Assembly (NCBI RefSeq): GCF_002505485.1
Contig: NZ_DAVG01000038.1
Span: forward strand, 1 to 38,698
Source: Methanosarcina sp. UBA5
GTDB lineage: Archaea; Halobacteriota; Methanosarcinia; Methanosarcinales; Methanosarcinaceae
Length of the DNA stretch: 38,698 nucleotides
Direction of reading: 5' to 3'
In this document: piece after piece, positions 22,749 to 31,688 of the stretch
Layout of the letters: the number at the start of each line of letters is the position of its first letter
How positions within the stretch are numbered: position 1 is the stretch's first letter
Made by a program: the position numbers and the translations under genes
The notes under the pieces: generated by a model
What the model was told of the DNA's origin: nothing
Database searches by the model: none
The model's input: the letters and a program-made list of their open reading frames with translations, nothing else

Positions 22749-24140
22749 TCAAAAAATTATATGATGACTTTTAGGTGGTTCATCAAAAAGGTAAGGATAG
22801 TTCTCTCTTAACGGTTTTTCTAGCTCTTCATCCAATTTTGCATTGTAAAGTGTTTTCGCCTTGGAAAGCTGGTCAACTGTTAAGTTCTTTGCTCCTTTAA
22901 AGTTAGTCTCTTCAAGGTTAGCTCCTTTAAGGTTAACTCCTTCAAGATCAGCATTAACTAGAGAAGCTCCTTTGAAACTATTTTCGGGGAAGAACATATC
23001 ATAATATTCACCTCCTAAATCGGCGTCTTCAAGGTTAGCTCCTTTAAGATTAGCCTTTTCAAGGTTGGCTAGTCTAAGATCAGTCCCTTTTAAGTTAGCT
23101 TCTTGTAATCTAGCTTCTTGTAGGTTAACTTGTTTAAGGTCAGCACCTATAAGATTAGCTTTTCCAAGATAAGCCTTTTTGAGATTAGTAGCATGAATAG
23201 TATCAAATATTTTACCTAATTTAGCCCCCTCGAGGTTAGCATTATAAAAGTTAACACCTTCAAGATTAACATGGATTAATCTAGCTTTATGCAAGTTAGC
23301 TTTCCAAAAACTTGTATCATCAAGGTAAGCCATTTCAAGATTAGCTCCTTCTAGATTAGCTTCTCTAAAACTGGTGTCCTCGAGATGAGCATCTTTTAGG
23401 ACAGCTCCTTTTAGGTTAGCTTTTCTAAAGTCAGATCCTTTAAGATAAGCACCTGAAAGTTTTGCTCCCTCTAGATTAGCCTCACCAAATAAAATACATT
23501 CAAGGTTACTATTTCGTAGAATAGCTTTTTTAAGATTAGTTCTAGTTAGATTCATATAAACCCAACGTTTTCTAAATTCGGTGCATCTTCCAATAACTGT
23601 GAGAATTGCTTGAATGTCAAAAGAGACCTGATCTTGTGTTTCAGATGTTTCAACACTTGAATTTTTTCTAACGTAGGCCGTTAGAATCTCCATAATTGGC
23701 CAGTAATCCTTCTCAGATTTATTTGCTATTCTTTCAAGGGAATATATTCCACCTAATCTTATCTCTGTTGCCGGATTTCCGGATTGATTAATAGCTCCTA
23801 ATTGATCTACAGCCCGAGTAAAGCGTTCAGTAATCTGACCTTCCCTAGCAGTTGTAAGATTTCCCCAGGCAAAATAAATTCCAATCCCGACAGCAATGCC
23901 ACCTAATATTTGAGCTAATGTAGCAATGAATTGAATTGAAGTTGTACGGTATTGATTAATTAAATTAGCTTTTTCTGTTGCATTAGTTATTCCGTACTGA
24001 GATACTTGATTTACAGGATATGTGAATACTAAATAACTAAGAAGTAAGGCAATAAGCACAAGAACGACAGCAAAAACAATAAGAATCCATATCAATAGTT
24101 TGTGTTTTCCTACCTTCTCATATGCTTCCTTTAGTGCCAT
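22749..24140 (-). CDS. Membrane-anchored pentapeptide-repeat protein
   Basis: 463 residues. Two hydrophobic segments (about 14-38 and 60-90) anchor the N-terminus. A helical region (about 95-190) follows, then some 40 pentapeptide repeats of the A(D/N)LxG/K type (about 195-410), which fold as a right-handed quadrilateral beta-helix. The tail is LSKAKTLYNAKLDEELEKPL. The tail closely matches that of the soluble paralogue at 27933-28610 (KTLYNAKLDEE shared exactly). The segment RFTRAVDQLG...EIRLGGIYSLERIA before the repeats is characteristic of prokaryotic membrane pentapeptide proteins. Function unknown; some pentapeptide proteins mimic DNA, but membrane forms are uncharacterised. Divergent from the beta-helix gene. 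Confidence 0.88.
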   Translation of the reverse strand: MALKEAYEKVGKHKLLIWILIVFAVVLVLIALLLSYLVFTYPVNQVSQYGITNATEKANLINQYRTTSIQFIATLAQILGGIAVGIGIYFAWGNLTTAREGQITERFTRAVDQLGAINQSGNPATEIRLGGIYSLERIANKSEKDYWPIMEILTAYVRKNSSVETSETQDQVSFDIQAILTVIGRCTEFRKRWVYMNLTRTNLKKAILRNSNLECILFGEANLEGAKLSGAYLKGSDFRKANLKGAVLKDAHLEDTSFREANLEGANLEMAYLDDTSFWKANLHKARLIHVNLEGVNFYNANLEGAKLGKIFDTIHATNLKKAYLGKANLIGADLKQVNLQEARLQEANLKGTDLRLANLEKANLKGANLEDADLGGEYYDMFFPENSFKGASLVNADLEGVNLKGANLEETNFKGAKNLTVDQLSKAKTLYNAKLDEELEKPLRENYPYLFDEPPKSHHIIF

Positions 24141-24408
24141 AATCCATGTCCTTTACTTGAAAAATAAAATTGTCCTTAATCGACTGTGAACTCAAATAAA
24201 CATTATCATTTATACCCAAAGGAAGAGCAGATCGAAAGATAAAATGAAAATATGCATAAGGATTCCGTAAATACTACAAAATTAGTTAGATGATTCTAAT
24301 AATGGAAATCCTCGTCTCTTTTGGTTAGGCGTGGTTTACTTTTTACTTTGGTAATAAGAAATGAGGAAATAGTAAAAAATATAAAAGAGTAGTTCAATAG
24401 AAAGATTT

Positions 24409-26697
24409 ATGGTAAGTATTAAACTTAGTAATTTTTTTATTTCTCTACTTTTGTTTATATGCGTTACTTCAACAAATTGTTTAGGTGCAATTATTGATGT
24501 AGGCCCAGGAACTTCCTTTAGCCCTGTGGGCTCAGACGACCAGAATGTTATTAACGCTGCCATACAATCAGCGAATTCAGGTGACACTGTACAACTTGCA
24601 TCAACCACGTTTCATATAAGTTCACCCATAATCATGAAATCGGGGGTAACTCTTAACGGAAATGGGATTGGTGCGACAGTAATCTATTGTGACAATCCCA
24701 GCTCTAATTTTGCAACTCAAAATATTATAGACTGTAAAGGTATTTCTGATATTGAAATCTCAAATTTCTTAATTGACGGTGGTTGGGAATCTTTAAGTAA
24801 AATGCATCCAGCAAGCAACAAGTATAGGGACTATGAAAAAGGAGTTTGTTTATCTGGCTGTTCAAATGTAGTTATTCACGACTTAAAAATGCAATACAGT
24901 ATGGGTGACTTTATTTTCTGTAAAAAAAATACCAGCAATGTTCAAGTTTATAATACAGTGTGTAAACCTGGTCATGACAGTTTTGATGCATGGTCAGCTG
25001 GTGATGGAATTTCAATATTTAATAATTGCTGGGGCACTTTTATAAATTCTTGCATTAAAATTCATAATACGAAAAACGTTCAAATTTGCAAGAATACTTT
25101 CTACACTGATACCGGTTCTGGTAATGCTGGTGTAGAAGTTATGGGAGGTAATGTAACAGGTCTTAATATTTATAATAATATATTTTCAACACTTCAATTA
25201 AATACAATTTATCAAGACCCGGCTGATGGTGCTTGTTCAGGCAGAGGTACTGTTTCAAAGAATATATTCTATAACAGTCCTGCATATAATGGAATTAGTG
25301 GTATGAATATTAAATCAACTGGTAATATAGTAACTGGTTCCTATTCATGCTCCAAGGGTACAAAAGATTGTGGGTATGTTGCAGACAAGGGTACAAGAAA
25401 TTTACCTGTTTATAATGGTTCTGTAGCGCCTTCTGTTACTTTTCCAACTAATTGCAGTACAATTTCAACTGTTAACGGATATGTAAGTATAAGCTGGACA
25501 TATTTAAATGCAACCAGTTATTCTATCAATGTATATAACAGTACATCAAAGTTCGATTCTTCTCACTTAATATATAGTCTTAACACTTCACAAACATCCG
25601 CAAATGTACCAATAAGCTACACTGGAAAGTTTGCTATAAAAATCGGTGCATATGATGACGTTCACAATTCATGGGTATACAACCGTCCTATAAATTTGTT
25701 CACAGTAAGTGGTAAAACATTGGCTACAATTAATTCTGGTGTATTTGGATATTTAACAGATGCAACTACAGGTCAACCTATTCAGGGTGCTGTAATAACA
25801 TTATCAAATAATACGTGGAATGGTACTCAAATTACTGATGTAGATGGGCTTTACCAGTTCACTGTCAACAGTGGAAAAGGCAAGTACTGTTTAACTGCTT
25901 CAGCAACAAGTTATCTTAACAGTCCTAAACTACCAATAAATATGACAGATATAAACACAGAAATAAATTTGAAAATGAATGAAGTGCCTAATTATCGTGC
26001 ACCATACTATGTACAGTTATATGTTTCTACTGATTCAAATGAGAAAGTTCCTGGGTGTGAAGTTCAGATTTATGCACCAAATAATGATCCAAGTAATGAA
26101 AAGCCGAATTTTTGTGCCTGGACAAATAAGGAAGGTAGAGCAAGTTTCCATTTGACTAAAGATGTCACATATAAAATTGTAACAATTACTACAGGTGGTC
26201 AAAAGTACACTAGCACATTGACACCTAATCTGGACCAATATACCATTACAATGCCTGCAGGTGACATCTCTGCAATACCTGCAATGCAGACTGTAATTAG
26301 CGCAAATTGTACATATAAACAGATAAACAATACAGCAGCTTATATTAATGCAAGCTATTGTGATTCTTCATCACAGTCTAGCAACCTAACTTTTGTATTG
26401 GGCACTATGAGTGGTGGAAAAAACTTTGTACCTTCTGGAATCTCAGGTACTAATGACAAAGTGAGTAAACCTATAGGAGTGGTAACTGATTCTTTTATAG
26501 TCACTAATTATCCTGGAAAAACATACACTGTGAGAATTAGTGCGCAGTCTCAAACTTATGGTACTGTATGTGAAAATGTTAACGTATCATTTCCAAGTAG
26601 TAATGTACCGCATGTAGGGTCTAATATGAGTTATTTCTGTGTTTTAATCTTAATTATTGTAGGACTCCTATTTTCAAAACCTCGTAAGGCACACTAA
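24409..26697 (+). CDS. Secreted right-handed parallel beta-helix surface protein
   Basis: 762 residues. It has a signal peptide (hydrophobic residues about 9-27, with cleavage likely near CLGA). A pectate-lyase-like parallel beta-helix follows (about 30-330; DQNVINAAIQSANSGDTVQL, then repeated NVxIxNN strands), then a fibronectin-like segment (about 345-430), a carboxypeptidase-regulatory-like domain (about 445-525, GVFGYLTDATTGQPIQGAVI), a second Ig-like domain and a C-terminal membrane helix with a basic stop (YFCVLILIIVGLLFSKPRKAH). It is typical of Methanosarcina envelope or disaggregatase-like proteins; whether it cleaves polysaccharide cannot be told. The DNA is AT-rich with many TTA and AAT codons, unlike mutS. 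Confidence 0.88.
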   Translation: MVSIKLSNFFISLLLFICVTSTNCLGAIIDVGPGTSFSPVGSDDQNVINAAIQSANSGDTVQLASTTFHISSPIIMKSGVTLNGNGIGATVIYCDNPSSNFATQNIIDCKGISDIEISNFLIDGGWESLSKMHPASNKYRDYEKGVCLSGCSNVVIHDLKMQYSMGDFIFCKKNTSNVQVYNTVCKPGHDSFDAWSAGDGISIFNNCWGTFINSCIKIHNTKNVQICKNTFYTDTGSGNAGVEVMGGNVTGLNIYNNIFSTLQLNTIYQDPADGACSGRGTVSKNIFYNSPAYNGISGMNIKSTGNIVTGSYSCSKGTKDCGYVADKGTRNLPVYNGSVAPSVTFPTNCSTISTVNGYVSISWTYLNATSYSINVYNSTSKFDSSHLIYSLNTSQTSANVPISYTGKFAIKIGAYDDVHNSWVYNRPINLFTVSGKTLATINSGVFGYLTDATTGQPIQGAVITLSNNTWNGTQITDVDGLYQFTVNSGKGKYCLTASATSYLNSPKLPINMTDINTEINLKMNEVPNYRAPYYVQLYVSTDSNEKVPGCEVQIYAPNNDPSNEKPNFCAWTNKEGRASFHLTKDVTYKIVTITTGGQKYTSTLTPNLDQYTITMPAGDISAIPAMQTVISANCTYKQINNTAAYINASYCDSSSQSSNLTFVLGTMSGGKNFVPSGISGTNDKVSKPIGVVTDSFIVTNYPGKTYTVRISAQSQTYGTVCENVNVSFPSSNVPHVGSNMSYFCVLILIIVGLLFSKPRKAH

Positions 26698-26789
26698 TCC
26701 CCCGTGCCTTATTCTGGATTTTTCTTTTTACGGAACAGTGTTCTGGTGATTTGATTCCTCATTTAATGAAAAAAAGGTCTACAGCATTT

Positions 26790-26872
26790 GGCTCGTCAAA
26801 CACCGTGCTTGCGTCGTTTATTCTCCAGCCTTCACACGGCGGAGATCCTAAATTCAAATTCCAGCGGGCCCA
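26790..26872 (+). pseudogene. Decayed tRNA-Val copy
   Basis: It keeps the 5' piece GGCTCGT, an exact anticodon segment CCTTCACACGGCGGAG (26829-26844) and the acceptor end CAGCGGGCCCA. The D arm is rearranged and enlarged, and the T arm is broken (AAATTCAAATTCCAG for GAGTTCGAATCTCAG). It cannot fold as a functional tRNA. Same orientation as the intact gene at 19964. Confidence 0.85.
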
Positions 26873-26899
26873 CTGTTTTTTTGTCGTTATTTTCGTTAT

Positions 26900-27065
26900 T
26901 TTCCGATTTCAAGAACTATAGAGTTTCTTTTCTAGCTGTTCAACTCTTGCTTCAAGGTCAGATTTTGCTTCTGGTTGTACAACTTTAAGTCAAAGTTAAG
27001 CTCTTCTTCAAGGGCGATTACATAAACAGACTTGCCATTGTATTCGTTTTGAATATTTGTGTAGT
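26900..27065 (-). pseudogene. Ruined 3' end of a coiled-coil protein gene, copy 2
   Basis: The minus strand reads NEYNGKSVYVIALEEELN in one frame, then after a frameshift KSDLEARVEQLEKKLYSS and a stop. It is better preserved than copy 1 at 22540-22690 and sits at the same distance from a tRNA-Val remnant. Confidence 0.65.
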
Positions 27066-27253
27066 TATTTGTGCAGTCACTCCTGCAAAATTTATTGCTG
27101 ATACTCATATCAAGCTCAACCGTTAGTGAAAATGTAAACTTGGAGAAGGAGAAAGTAAAAATAACTAAATCAAAAAGTAAATAAAGAAATAAAATATTAA
27201 AGTATAAAAAGTTTTTAGAGTTACCAGAAGGAAATTATCGGGAGATCCTCTAC

Positions 27254-27487
27254 ATGAAGCGAACATTCAAATCAGGAAACAATTATCTTGTTTTGTATGA
27301 CTGCGGTACTGCCTTCCTACGCTATGGAGATTTGTCTCCAGTTGAATGTGATTATTATGAAAGTGGGAACCTCATAACAATTAGATTAGAAGGGGATACA
27401 ATGGAGATGATGGTAGAAGAAGGAAGCATTAGTTTGATTATGGGTGATAAATGGAAGGAGATTTATCCTTTTGAGGTTGCATTATGA
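27254..27487 (+). CDS. Small hypothetical protein
   Basis: 77 residues, starting MKRTFKSGNNYLVLYDCGT and ending GDKWKEIYPFEVAL. The alternating pattern suggests an all-beta fold (YLVLYD, AFLRY, LITIRLEG, EMMVEEG, ISLIMG). GGGAG lies eight bases before the ATG. No signal peptide or membrane segment. I do not recognise the family. It stands alone after the second coiled-coil remnant; composition and ribosome site support a real gene. Confidence 0.6.
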   Translation: MKRTFKSGNNYLVLYDCGTAFLRYGDLSPVECDYYESGNLITIRLEGDTMEMMVEEGSISLIMGDKWKEIYPFEVAL

Positions 27488-27710
27488 CATACATTCTCCT
27501 ATGACATACATTCTCCTTTTTCATAACCTTGCTGTAAATATTTATACTTGTTTTCTAAAAAAATTCATTTGGATTCGGTAAAGGATTAAAACGTCAAAAA
27601 GTCTTATTCTTTAGGCTACATATCTATGAATTCTGTTGGGAAATTTTTATGCGTAGTATTCGAAGGTGTGCATAAAATTCGTTAACCGATACCAGAAGAA
27701 TGTTATATAT

Positions 27711-27854
27711 GAGCCCATCCCAAAACCAATTCTATTCTCAAATTATTAAATTTTTAAAATTGCTTCTCATGCGTTATTTTTCGTGATCTGAGGCTGGATC
27801 GATTATTCGGAATACAGGATTCAGAGAAGTAATTTTGGGTTTTGGGATCAGCTC
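27711..27854. mobile_element. MITE-like inverted-repeat element, copy B
   Basis: The left end GAGCCCATCCCAAAACCAAT and right end TTGGGTTTTGGGATCAGCTC are near-perfect terminal inverted repeats. The interior includes ttttcgtgatctgag, shared with copy C. At 144 bp it is too short to code for a protein. It lies in the 445-base gap between the small hypothetical gene and the pentapeptide gene, where nothing else is supported. Confidence 0.7.
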
Positions 27855-27932
27855 AACAAATAAAAACATTAAACTGCTTCCAAAAAATCAGTAATAATAG
27901 AAACCCATGATGGAAGTTCTGGTAATATCCAG

Positions 27933-28610
27933 TCATTCATCAGGTTCTCTAAACAGGGCAGTGTACTTCTCTTTTAATGGAATTAGGATCTCTTCATCTA
28001 ATTTTGCATTATAAAGTGTTTTCACTTTAGAAACTTGCTCAATAGATAAGTTGCGAACTCCCGTAAGGTTAGCCCCTTCAAGATTAGTTTCCTCAAGGTC
28101 AGATCTATGAAGATTGGCTTTGTGAAGGTCTGCCCCATAGAGGTTAGCGCCTCTAAGGTTAGCTTCTTGAAGATTTGCCTCTTGAAGGTCAGCTCCATAC
28201 AGGTCAGCCTCTTCAAGATTAGTTCCCTGTAGATTAGCTCCCTCAAGATTAGCCACCTGAAAGTTAGCCTTTTTAAGGTTAGCTCCTTTAAGATTAGCCA
28301 GATGAAGATTAGCCAGTTGAAGGTTAGCTCTTTCAAGGTTAGCCTGTTCAAGATTAGCTTTCATAAGCTTAGCTCCCTGTAGATTAGCTTCTTGAAGGTT
28401 AGCCTCTTGAAGATCTGCTCCTTTACCATCAAGAAGATGAGTATCTGAAAGGTTGGCCCCTCGAAGATCAGCCTTTTTAAGGTTAGCCCCTCGAAGGTCA
28501 GCCCCTTCAAGGTTAGCTTGTACAAGGTCAGCTTCTTGAAAGTCAGCTCCTTCAAGGTTAGCCCCTATAAGATTAGCTCCCCTAAGGTGTTTACTCCCCA
28601 ATATATCCAT
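27933..28610 (-). CDS. Soluble pentapeptide-repeat protein
   Basis: 225 residues, almost entirely A(D/N)LxxANL-type pentapeptide repeats (about residues 8-185), forming a predicted right-handed beta-helix of about nine coils. It ends with a helical tail SKVKTLYNAKLDEEILIPLK. There is no membrane segment. The tail is nearly the same as that of the membrane pentapeptide protein at 22749-24140, so the two are paralogues. This one lacks the N-terminal anchor and may derive from a duplicated, truncated copy. The start ATG at 28610 has no clear ribosome site. The repeats read open in several frames on this strand, which is a product of the repeat pattern. Confidence 0.82.
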   Translation of the reverse strand: MDILGSKHLRGANLIGANLEGADFQEADLVQANLEGADLRGANLKKADLRGANLSDTHLLDGKGADLQEANLQEANLQGAKLMKANLEQANLERANLQLANLHLANLKGANLKKANFQVANLEGANLQGTNLEEADLYGADLQEANLQEANLRGANLYGADLHKANLHRSDLEETNLEGANLTGVRNLSIEQVSKVKTLYNAKLDEEILIPLKEKYTALFREPDE

Positions 28611-29275
28611 GAAATTAATCTGCTCTAAATTAAAATAAACATTACTATTCCGGAGAAATATCTTCTACCTCTCAGATTATGATCCGTGGTGTTTTACTGA
28701 GTTAACTTTGGCTTTGATTCAGCTTTTAATGTTGTCGATTTTTATACTTGTTTTGAATTATGGGCATTTGTACCCCCAAGATGTGTGAGTTTTAATTTCC
28801 CTAAAAATTTAATATTTTTTGTCTCCACTATGGATGGAAATGAAAAATTAAAAACATGTAGCTCAAGTATTTTTCACAAAAAATCAAGCATTCTTGAAAA
28901 AAAACATATTTTCCACACAAAAAAACACCTACGCTCAATATTTTTGACTGCCTCCATCCTACACAACAATCAAAATAAGGAATCTTTAGGTTTCCGTAGG
29001 ATATATTGGTCTGGTTTTGGCATCAGAAGAGAATTAGGAAGGAATTTTTTAAATTTAGCTATATATAAGATTTTCTTATTAAAACGAGCCATGTTTTATA
29101 TTTTTGAGTATTTAGTATAAAATGAGTAATCTTTTATTTTTAGTACTAGAGAGTTGCAGAAGATAATGAATTTGTAGGCATGTAACTCTTTCATTACTTG
29201 ATTATGTTGGTTTAATTATTGGAGAAGTCATTCATGAAGTATTAACAAAGAATAGAAACAAAGAATAGAAGTTGT
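28611..29275. other. AT-rich intergenic DNA with a possible decayed transposase end
   Basis: A plus-strand frame at 28785-29120 contains GFRRIYWSGFGIRRELGRNF, faintly like the C-terminal segment of IS transposases (GFRRF-x-RG pattern), but it has no start signal and odd composition. I treat it as a possible insertion-sequence scar only. Confidence 0.3.
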
Positions 29276-29542
29276 GAGTTTGTTGAGCTTTTAAGTAAAG
29301 TTGTGTCGACTCATTCAGGTAAAAGAGTAGTCATGGTCACCGAGAATTATACAACTCATATTAGAGGAAACAAGAAGTTATCTTGATTCGATGAAGGGAA
29401 AGTTCAAATTTGTATTTACTCTAAAAGATACATAATTGTTGAGCGCAATTGAAAACCTATGCGTAGACAGTTTCTTCAGCAAACTTACCAGAAATTTACT
29501 CAAGACAAAAAGAGTGGAATCCACAGGCGAATTGAGGAATAG
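29276..29542 (+). pseudogene. IS630-family transposase remnant
   Basis: One frame interrupted by in-frame stops reads FVELLSKVVSTHSGKRVVMV, ENYTTHIRGNKKLS, stop, FDEGKVQICIYSKRY, IIVERN, stop, KPMRRQFLQQTYQKF. This is the C-terminal DDE region of IS630-type transposases (the catalytic D-N-x-x-x-H block, here ENYTTH, and the NPIERVW block, here decayed). No terminal repeats were found. It ends where the Nramp-like gene begins. Confidence 0.7.
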
Positions 29543-30890
29543 GCAGAGAAGCACGACAGAACCTCAACAATCTGAATCGCCACGAATACAGCAAAGTCAG
29601 GGAAACAGGACTGTATGGTCGCTGAAATCTCTGAAATGGCTGCTTGGGAAGATAGGCCCCGGATTCGTGACCGGGGCTGCCGACGATGACCCCTCCGGTA
29701 TCGCGACGTACTCACAGACGGGCGCAATCTTCGGGTACGGTCAGCTCTGGCTCGTCTGGTTCACCTGTCCATTCATGATCGTCATCCAGCAGATGTGTGG
29801 CCGGATCGGAATGGTAACTGGTAAAGGGCTGGCTGGTGTTATCCTTGAGCACTACTCGAGGAAGATACTGTACATAACGGTCTCGCTGCTTGTGATCGCA
29901 AACACTATCAACATCGGCGCGGATCTGGTGGCAATGGCCTCCTCGGCGAAGATGCTCATGGGGCTGCCATTTATGTTCTGGCTAATCCTCATTACAGTGT
30001 CCATCGTCATCCTTGAGGTTTTCGTCCCTTACAGAACCTACTCGAGGATCCTTAAGTACCTGGCATTAACTCTCTTCTCATACTTCTTGGCAGCTCTTGT
30101 CGTCAGGCTGGATTGGGGGACGGTTCTTCACGCCACATTGGTCCCGCACATTGAATTCTCAGCGGACTATCTGCTCAACATCGTTGCGATTCTGGGCACG
30201 ACAATCTCCCCGTACTTGTTCTTTTGGCAGGCATCACAGGAGGTCGAGGAGAAAGTCATGAATGGTCAGATTCCCGATATGGGCGTTGGGAAACCCTGTG
30301 TGACGCGAAGAGGTATGGCCGAAATGGGCTGGGATACGGTTGCAGGAATGTTCTTCTCTCAAATTATCATGTTTTTCATCATTGTCACCACAGCCGCCAC
30401 CCTGCATGCCGGCAGAATCACCACAATTCAGACTGCATCACAGGCAGCCGAGGCCCTGAGACCACTGGCCGGCGACCTCGCCTATCTACTCTTCGCGGTC
30501 GGGATCATAGGGACAGGGCTTCTTGCTGTCCCAGTATTGGCCGGCGCATCGGCGTATGCTGTGGCCGAGATGGCTGGGATGAAAGAGGGACTTGGCAAAA
30601 AGCCCGGAAGAGCCCCTGGGTTCTACGCGGTGATTACAGCATCTACGTTGATCGGCATGTCCCTTAACTGGTTTGGAATAAACCCGATAACGGCCCTCTA
30701 TTACACGGCTGCACTGAACGGCTTGACTGCGCCCCCGCTGATGGCGCTGGTTATCATGATCGCGAACAGGAAGGACATTATGGGACAGTTCGTCAACTCG
30801 AGAGGAAGCAATATCCTTGGATGGGTTATCGTGTTGATCATGACCCTGGCTGGATTGTTGTTGATTGTCAACTTGGTGACGGGACCATGA
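29532..30890 (+). CDS. Nramp-family divalent metal transporter (divergent type)
   Basis: An integral membrane transporter of about 450 residues with some eleven hydrophobic segments. The first helix has GPGFVTGAADDDPSGIATYS, where the Nramp DPGN motif appears as DPSG, as in the divergent COG1914 subgroup. Helix 6 has TISPYLFFWQASQEVEEK where classic Nramps carry a metal-binding Met, so the ion (Mn, Fe or Mg) is uncertain. The 5' end abuts the transposase remnant. TTG at 29532 is the first start lying near the end of that remnant; an upstream TTG at 29436 would translate out-of-frame transposase DNA. The true N-terminus may have been lost. GC-rich codon use contrasts with the flanks and suggests horizontal origin. 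Confidence 0.82.
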   Translation: MRNRQRSTTEPQQSESPRIQQSQGNRTVWSLKSLKWLLGKIGPGFVTGAADDDPSGIATYSQTGAIFGYGQLWLVWFTCPFMIVIQQMCGRIGMVTGKGLAGVILEHYSRKILYITVSLLVIANTINIGADLVAMASSAKMLMGLPFMFWLILITVSIVILEVFVPYRTYSRILKYLALTLFSYFLAALVVRLDWGTVLHATLVPHIEFSADYLLNIVAILGTTISPYLFFWQASQEVEEKVMNGQIPDMGVGKPCVTRRGMAEMGWDTVAGMFFSQIIMFFIIVTTAATLHAGRITTIQTASQAAEALRPLAGDLAYLLFAVGIIGTGLLAVPVLAGASAYAVAEMAGMKEGLGKKPGRAPGFYAVITASTLIGMSLNWFGINPITALYYTAALNGLTAPPLMALVIMIANRKDIMGQFVNSRGSNILGWVIVLIMTLAGLLLIVNLVTGP

Positions 30891-30988
30891 CACTTCCTTG
30901 AATTCTTGCGTATAATAAAGAGCAAAAGCTGTCAAAATAACGATACCTAGATCCACAATTGCAGTGCACAAGTCGCTGTCAATTTCAA

Positions 30989-31232
30989 CTAAGTACCTTC
31001 CTCCATATTGTTCGGCAAGACTGCGATAATCTCCGTAATATTCGAAATCTCCTTCTCCCCAGGTCTGATCTCTTCAAAAAAGACTTCACTTCAAAGAAAG
31101 CTATAACATTATACTCGGATTTCAGGAATGATCCTAATCTCCAGTGAGTTGTATATCTCTTTATTACAGGTGCTACATCTTTTCTAAGTGCTTTATTAAC
31201 TTGTACCTGTATATCCACGGCTACATACAGTT
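30989..31232 (-). pseudogene. Frameshifted fragment of an unrecognised gene
   Basis: The minus strand reads VAVDIQVQVNKALRKDVAPV, then KRYTTHWRLGSFLKSEYN, then VIAFFEVKSF. Restoring one T in a run of Ts joins this to FEEIRPGEKEISNITEII and AVLPNNMEEGT before a stop. A stop precedes the fragment, so the 5' part is missing. Soluble, mixed charge; family not recognised. Confidence 0.5.
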
Positions 31233-31313
31233 AGTGTATACCTGAACAAGGAAATTTAATAAATCCCCACTCCTCCTTATGCTTGCATTTTTATTTATTT
31301 TTCAATTAAGGGC

Positions 31314-31688
31314 TTATTTGCTTTTAGAGTATAGACCTGGTCTTGTATTTGTTGTTACTTTTATGTAATTTGTTTTTGTTGTCGTATTGCTGCCTGCTGC
31401 ATTTGTTGCTGTCAGCTTTACCGTATAATTTCCTTCTTGTGAATACTTATGAGTCGGATTCTGTTGTGTCGAATTAGTTCTATCCCCAAAAGTCCATTTC
31501 CATTTAGTCGGTGAGCCTGTACTTTTGTCAGTAAAAGTAACTGTTAATGAGGCTTTTCCAGAGATAGGTTTCGCAGAAAAGTTTGCAACAGGAAATACTG
31601 TTCTGGTGCTGGGCCAACTGCAACTCCAGCAGGACTACTTCCTGCAGGCACCGTGGCTGTAATAATGTTTGTGTATGTGTCAATTACA
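31314..31688 (-). pseudogene. Remnant of a YVTN beta-propeller/PKD surface protein
   Basis: The minus strand starts with SVIDTYTNIITATVPAGSSP AGVAVGP, the repeat of YVTN-type surface propellers. It then shifts by one base into a PKD domain (PVANFSAKPISGKASLTV, WKWTFGDRTN, THKYSQEGNYTVKLTATNAA) and stops at 31314. The upstream part is missing and the fragment begins exactly where MITE copy C lies. This would have been an envelope protein; it is not functional here. Confidence 0.75.

Noticed and set aside
28022..28555. Alternative-frame proteins within the soluble pentapeptide gene
   Set aside because: The 15-base repeat keeps several frames open; only the A(D/N)LxG frame makes the pentapeptide pattern.
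28301..28610. CRISPR-like regular repetition
   Set aside because: The regular spacing is the 15-bp pentapeptide-coding repeat, with no separate spacers. No CRISPR array was found in the window.
28785..29120. 111-codon plus-strand frame
   Set aside because: No ribosome site, extreme AT and Lys/Phe content; at most a transposase scar.
30486..30971. 161-codon minus-strand frame opposite the Nramp-like gene
   Set aside because: Antisense to a conserved transporter frame, with no family pattern.
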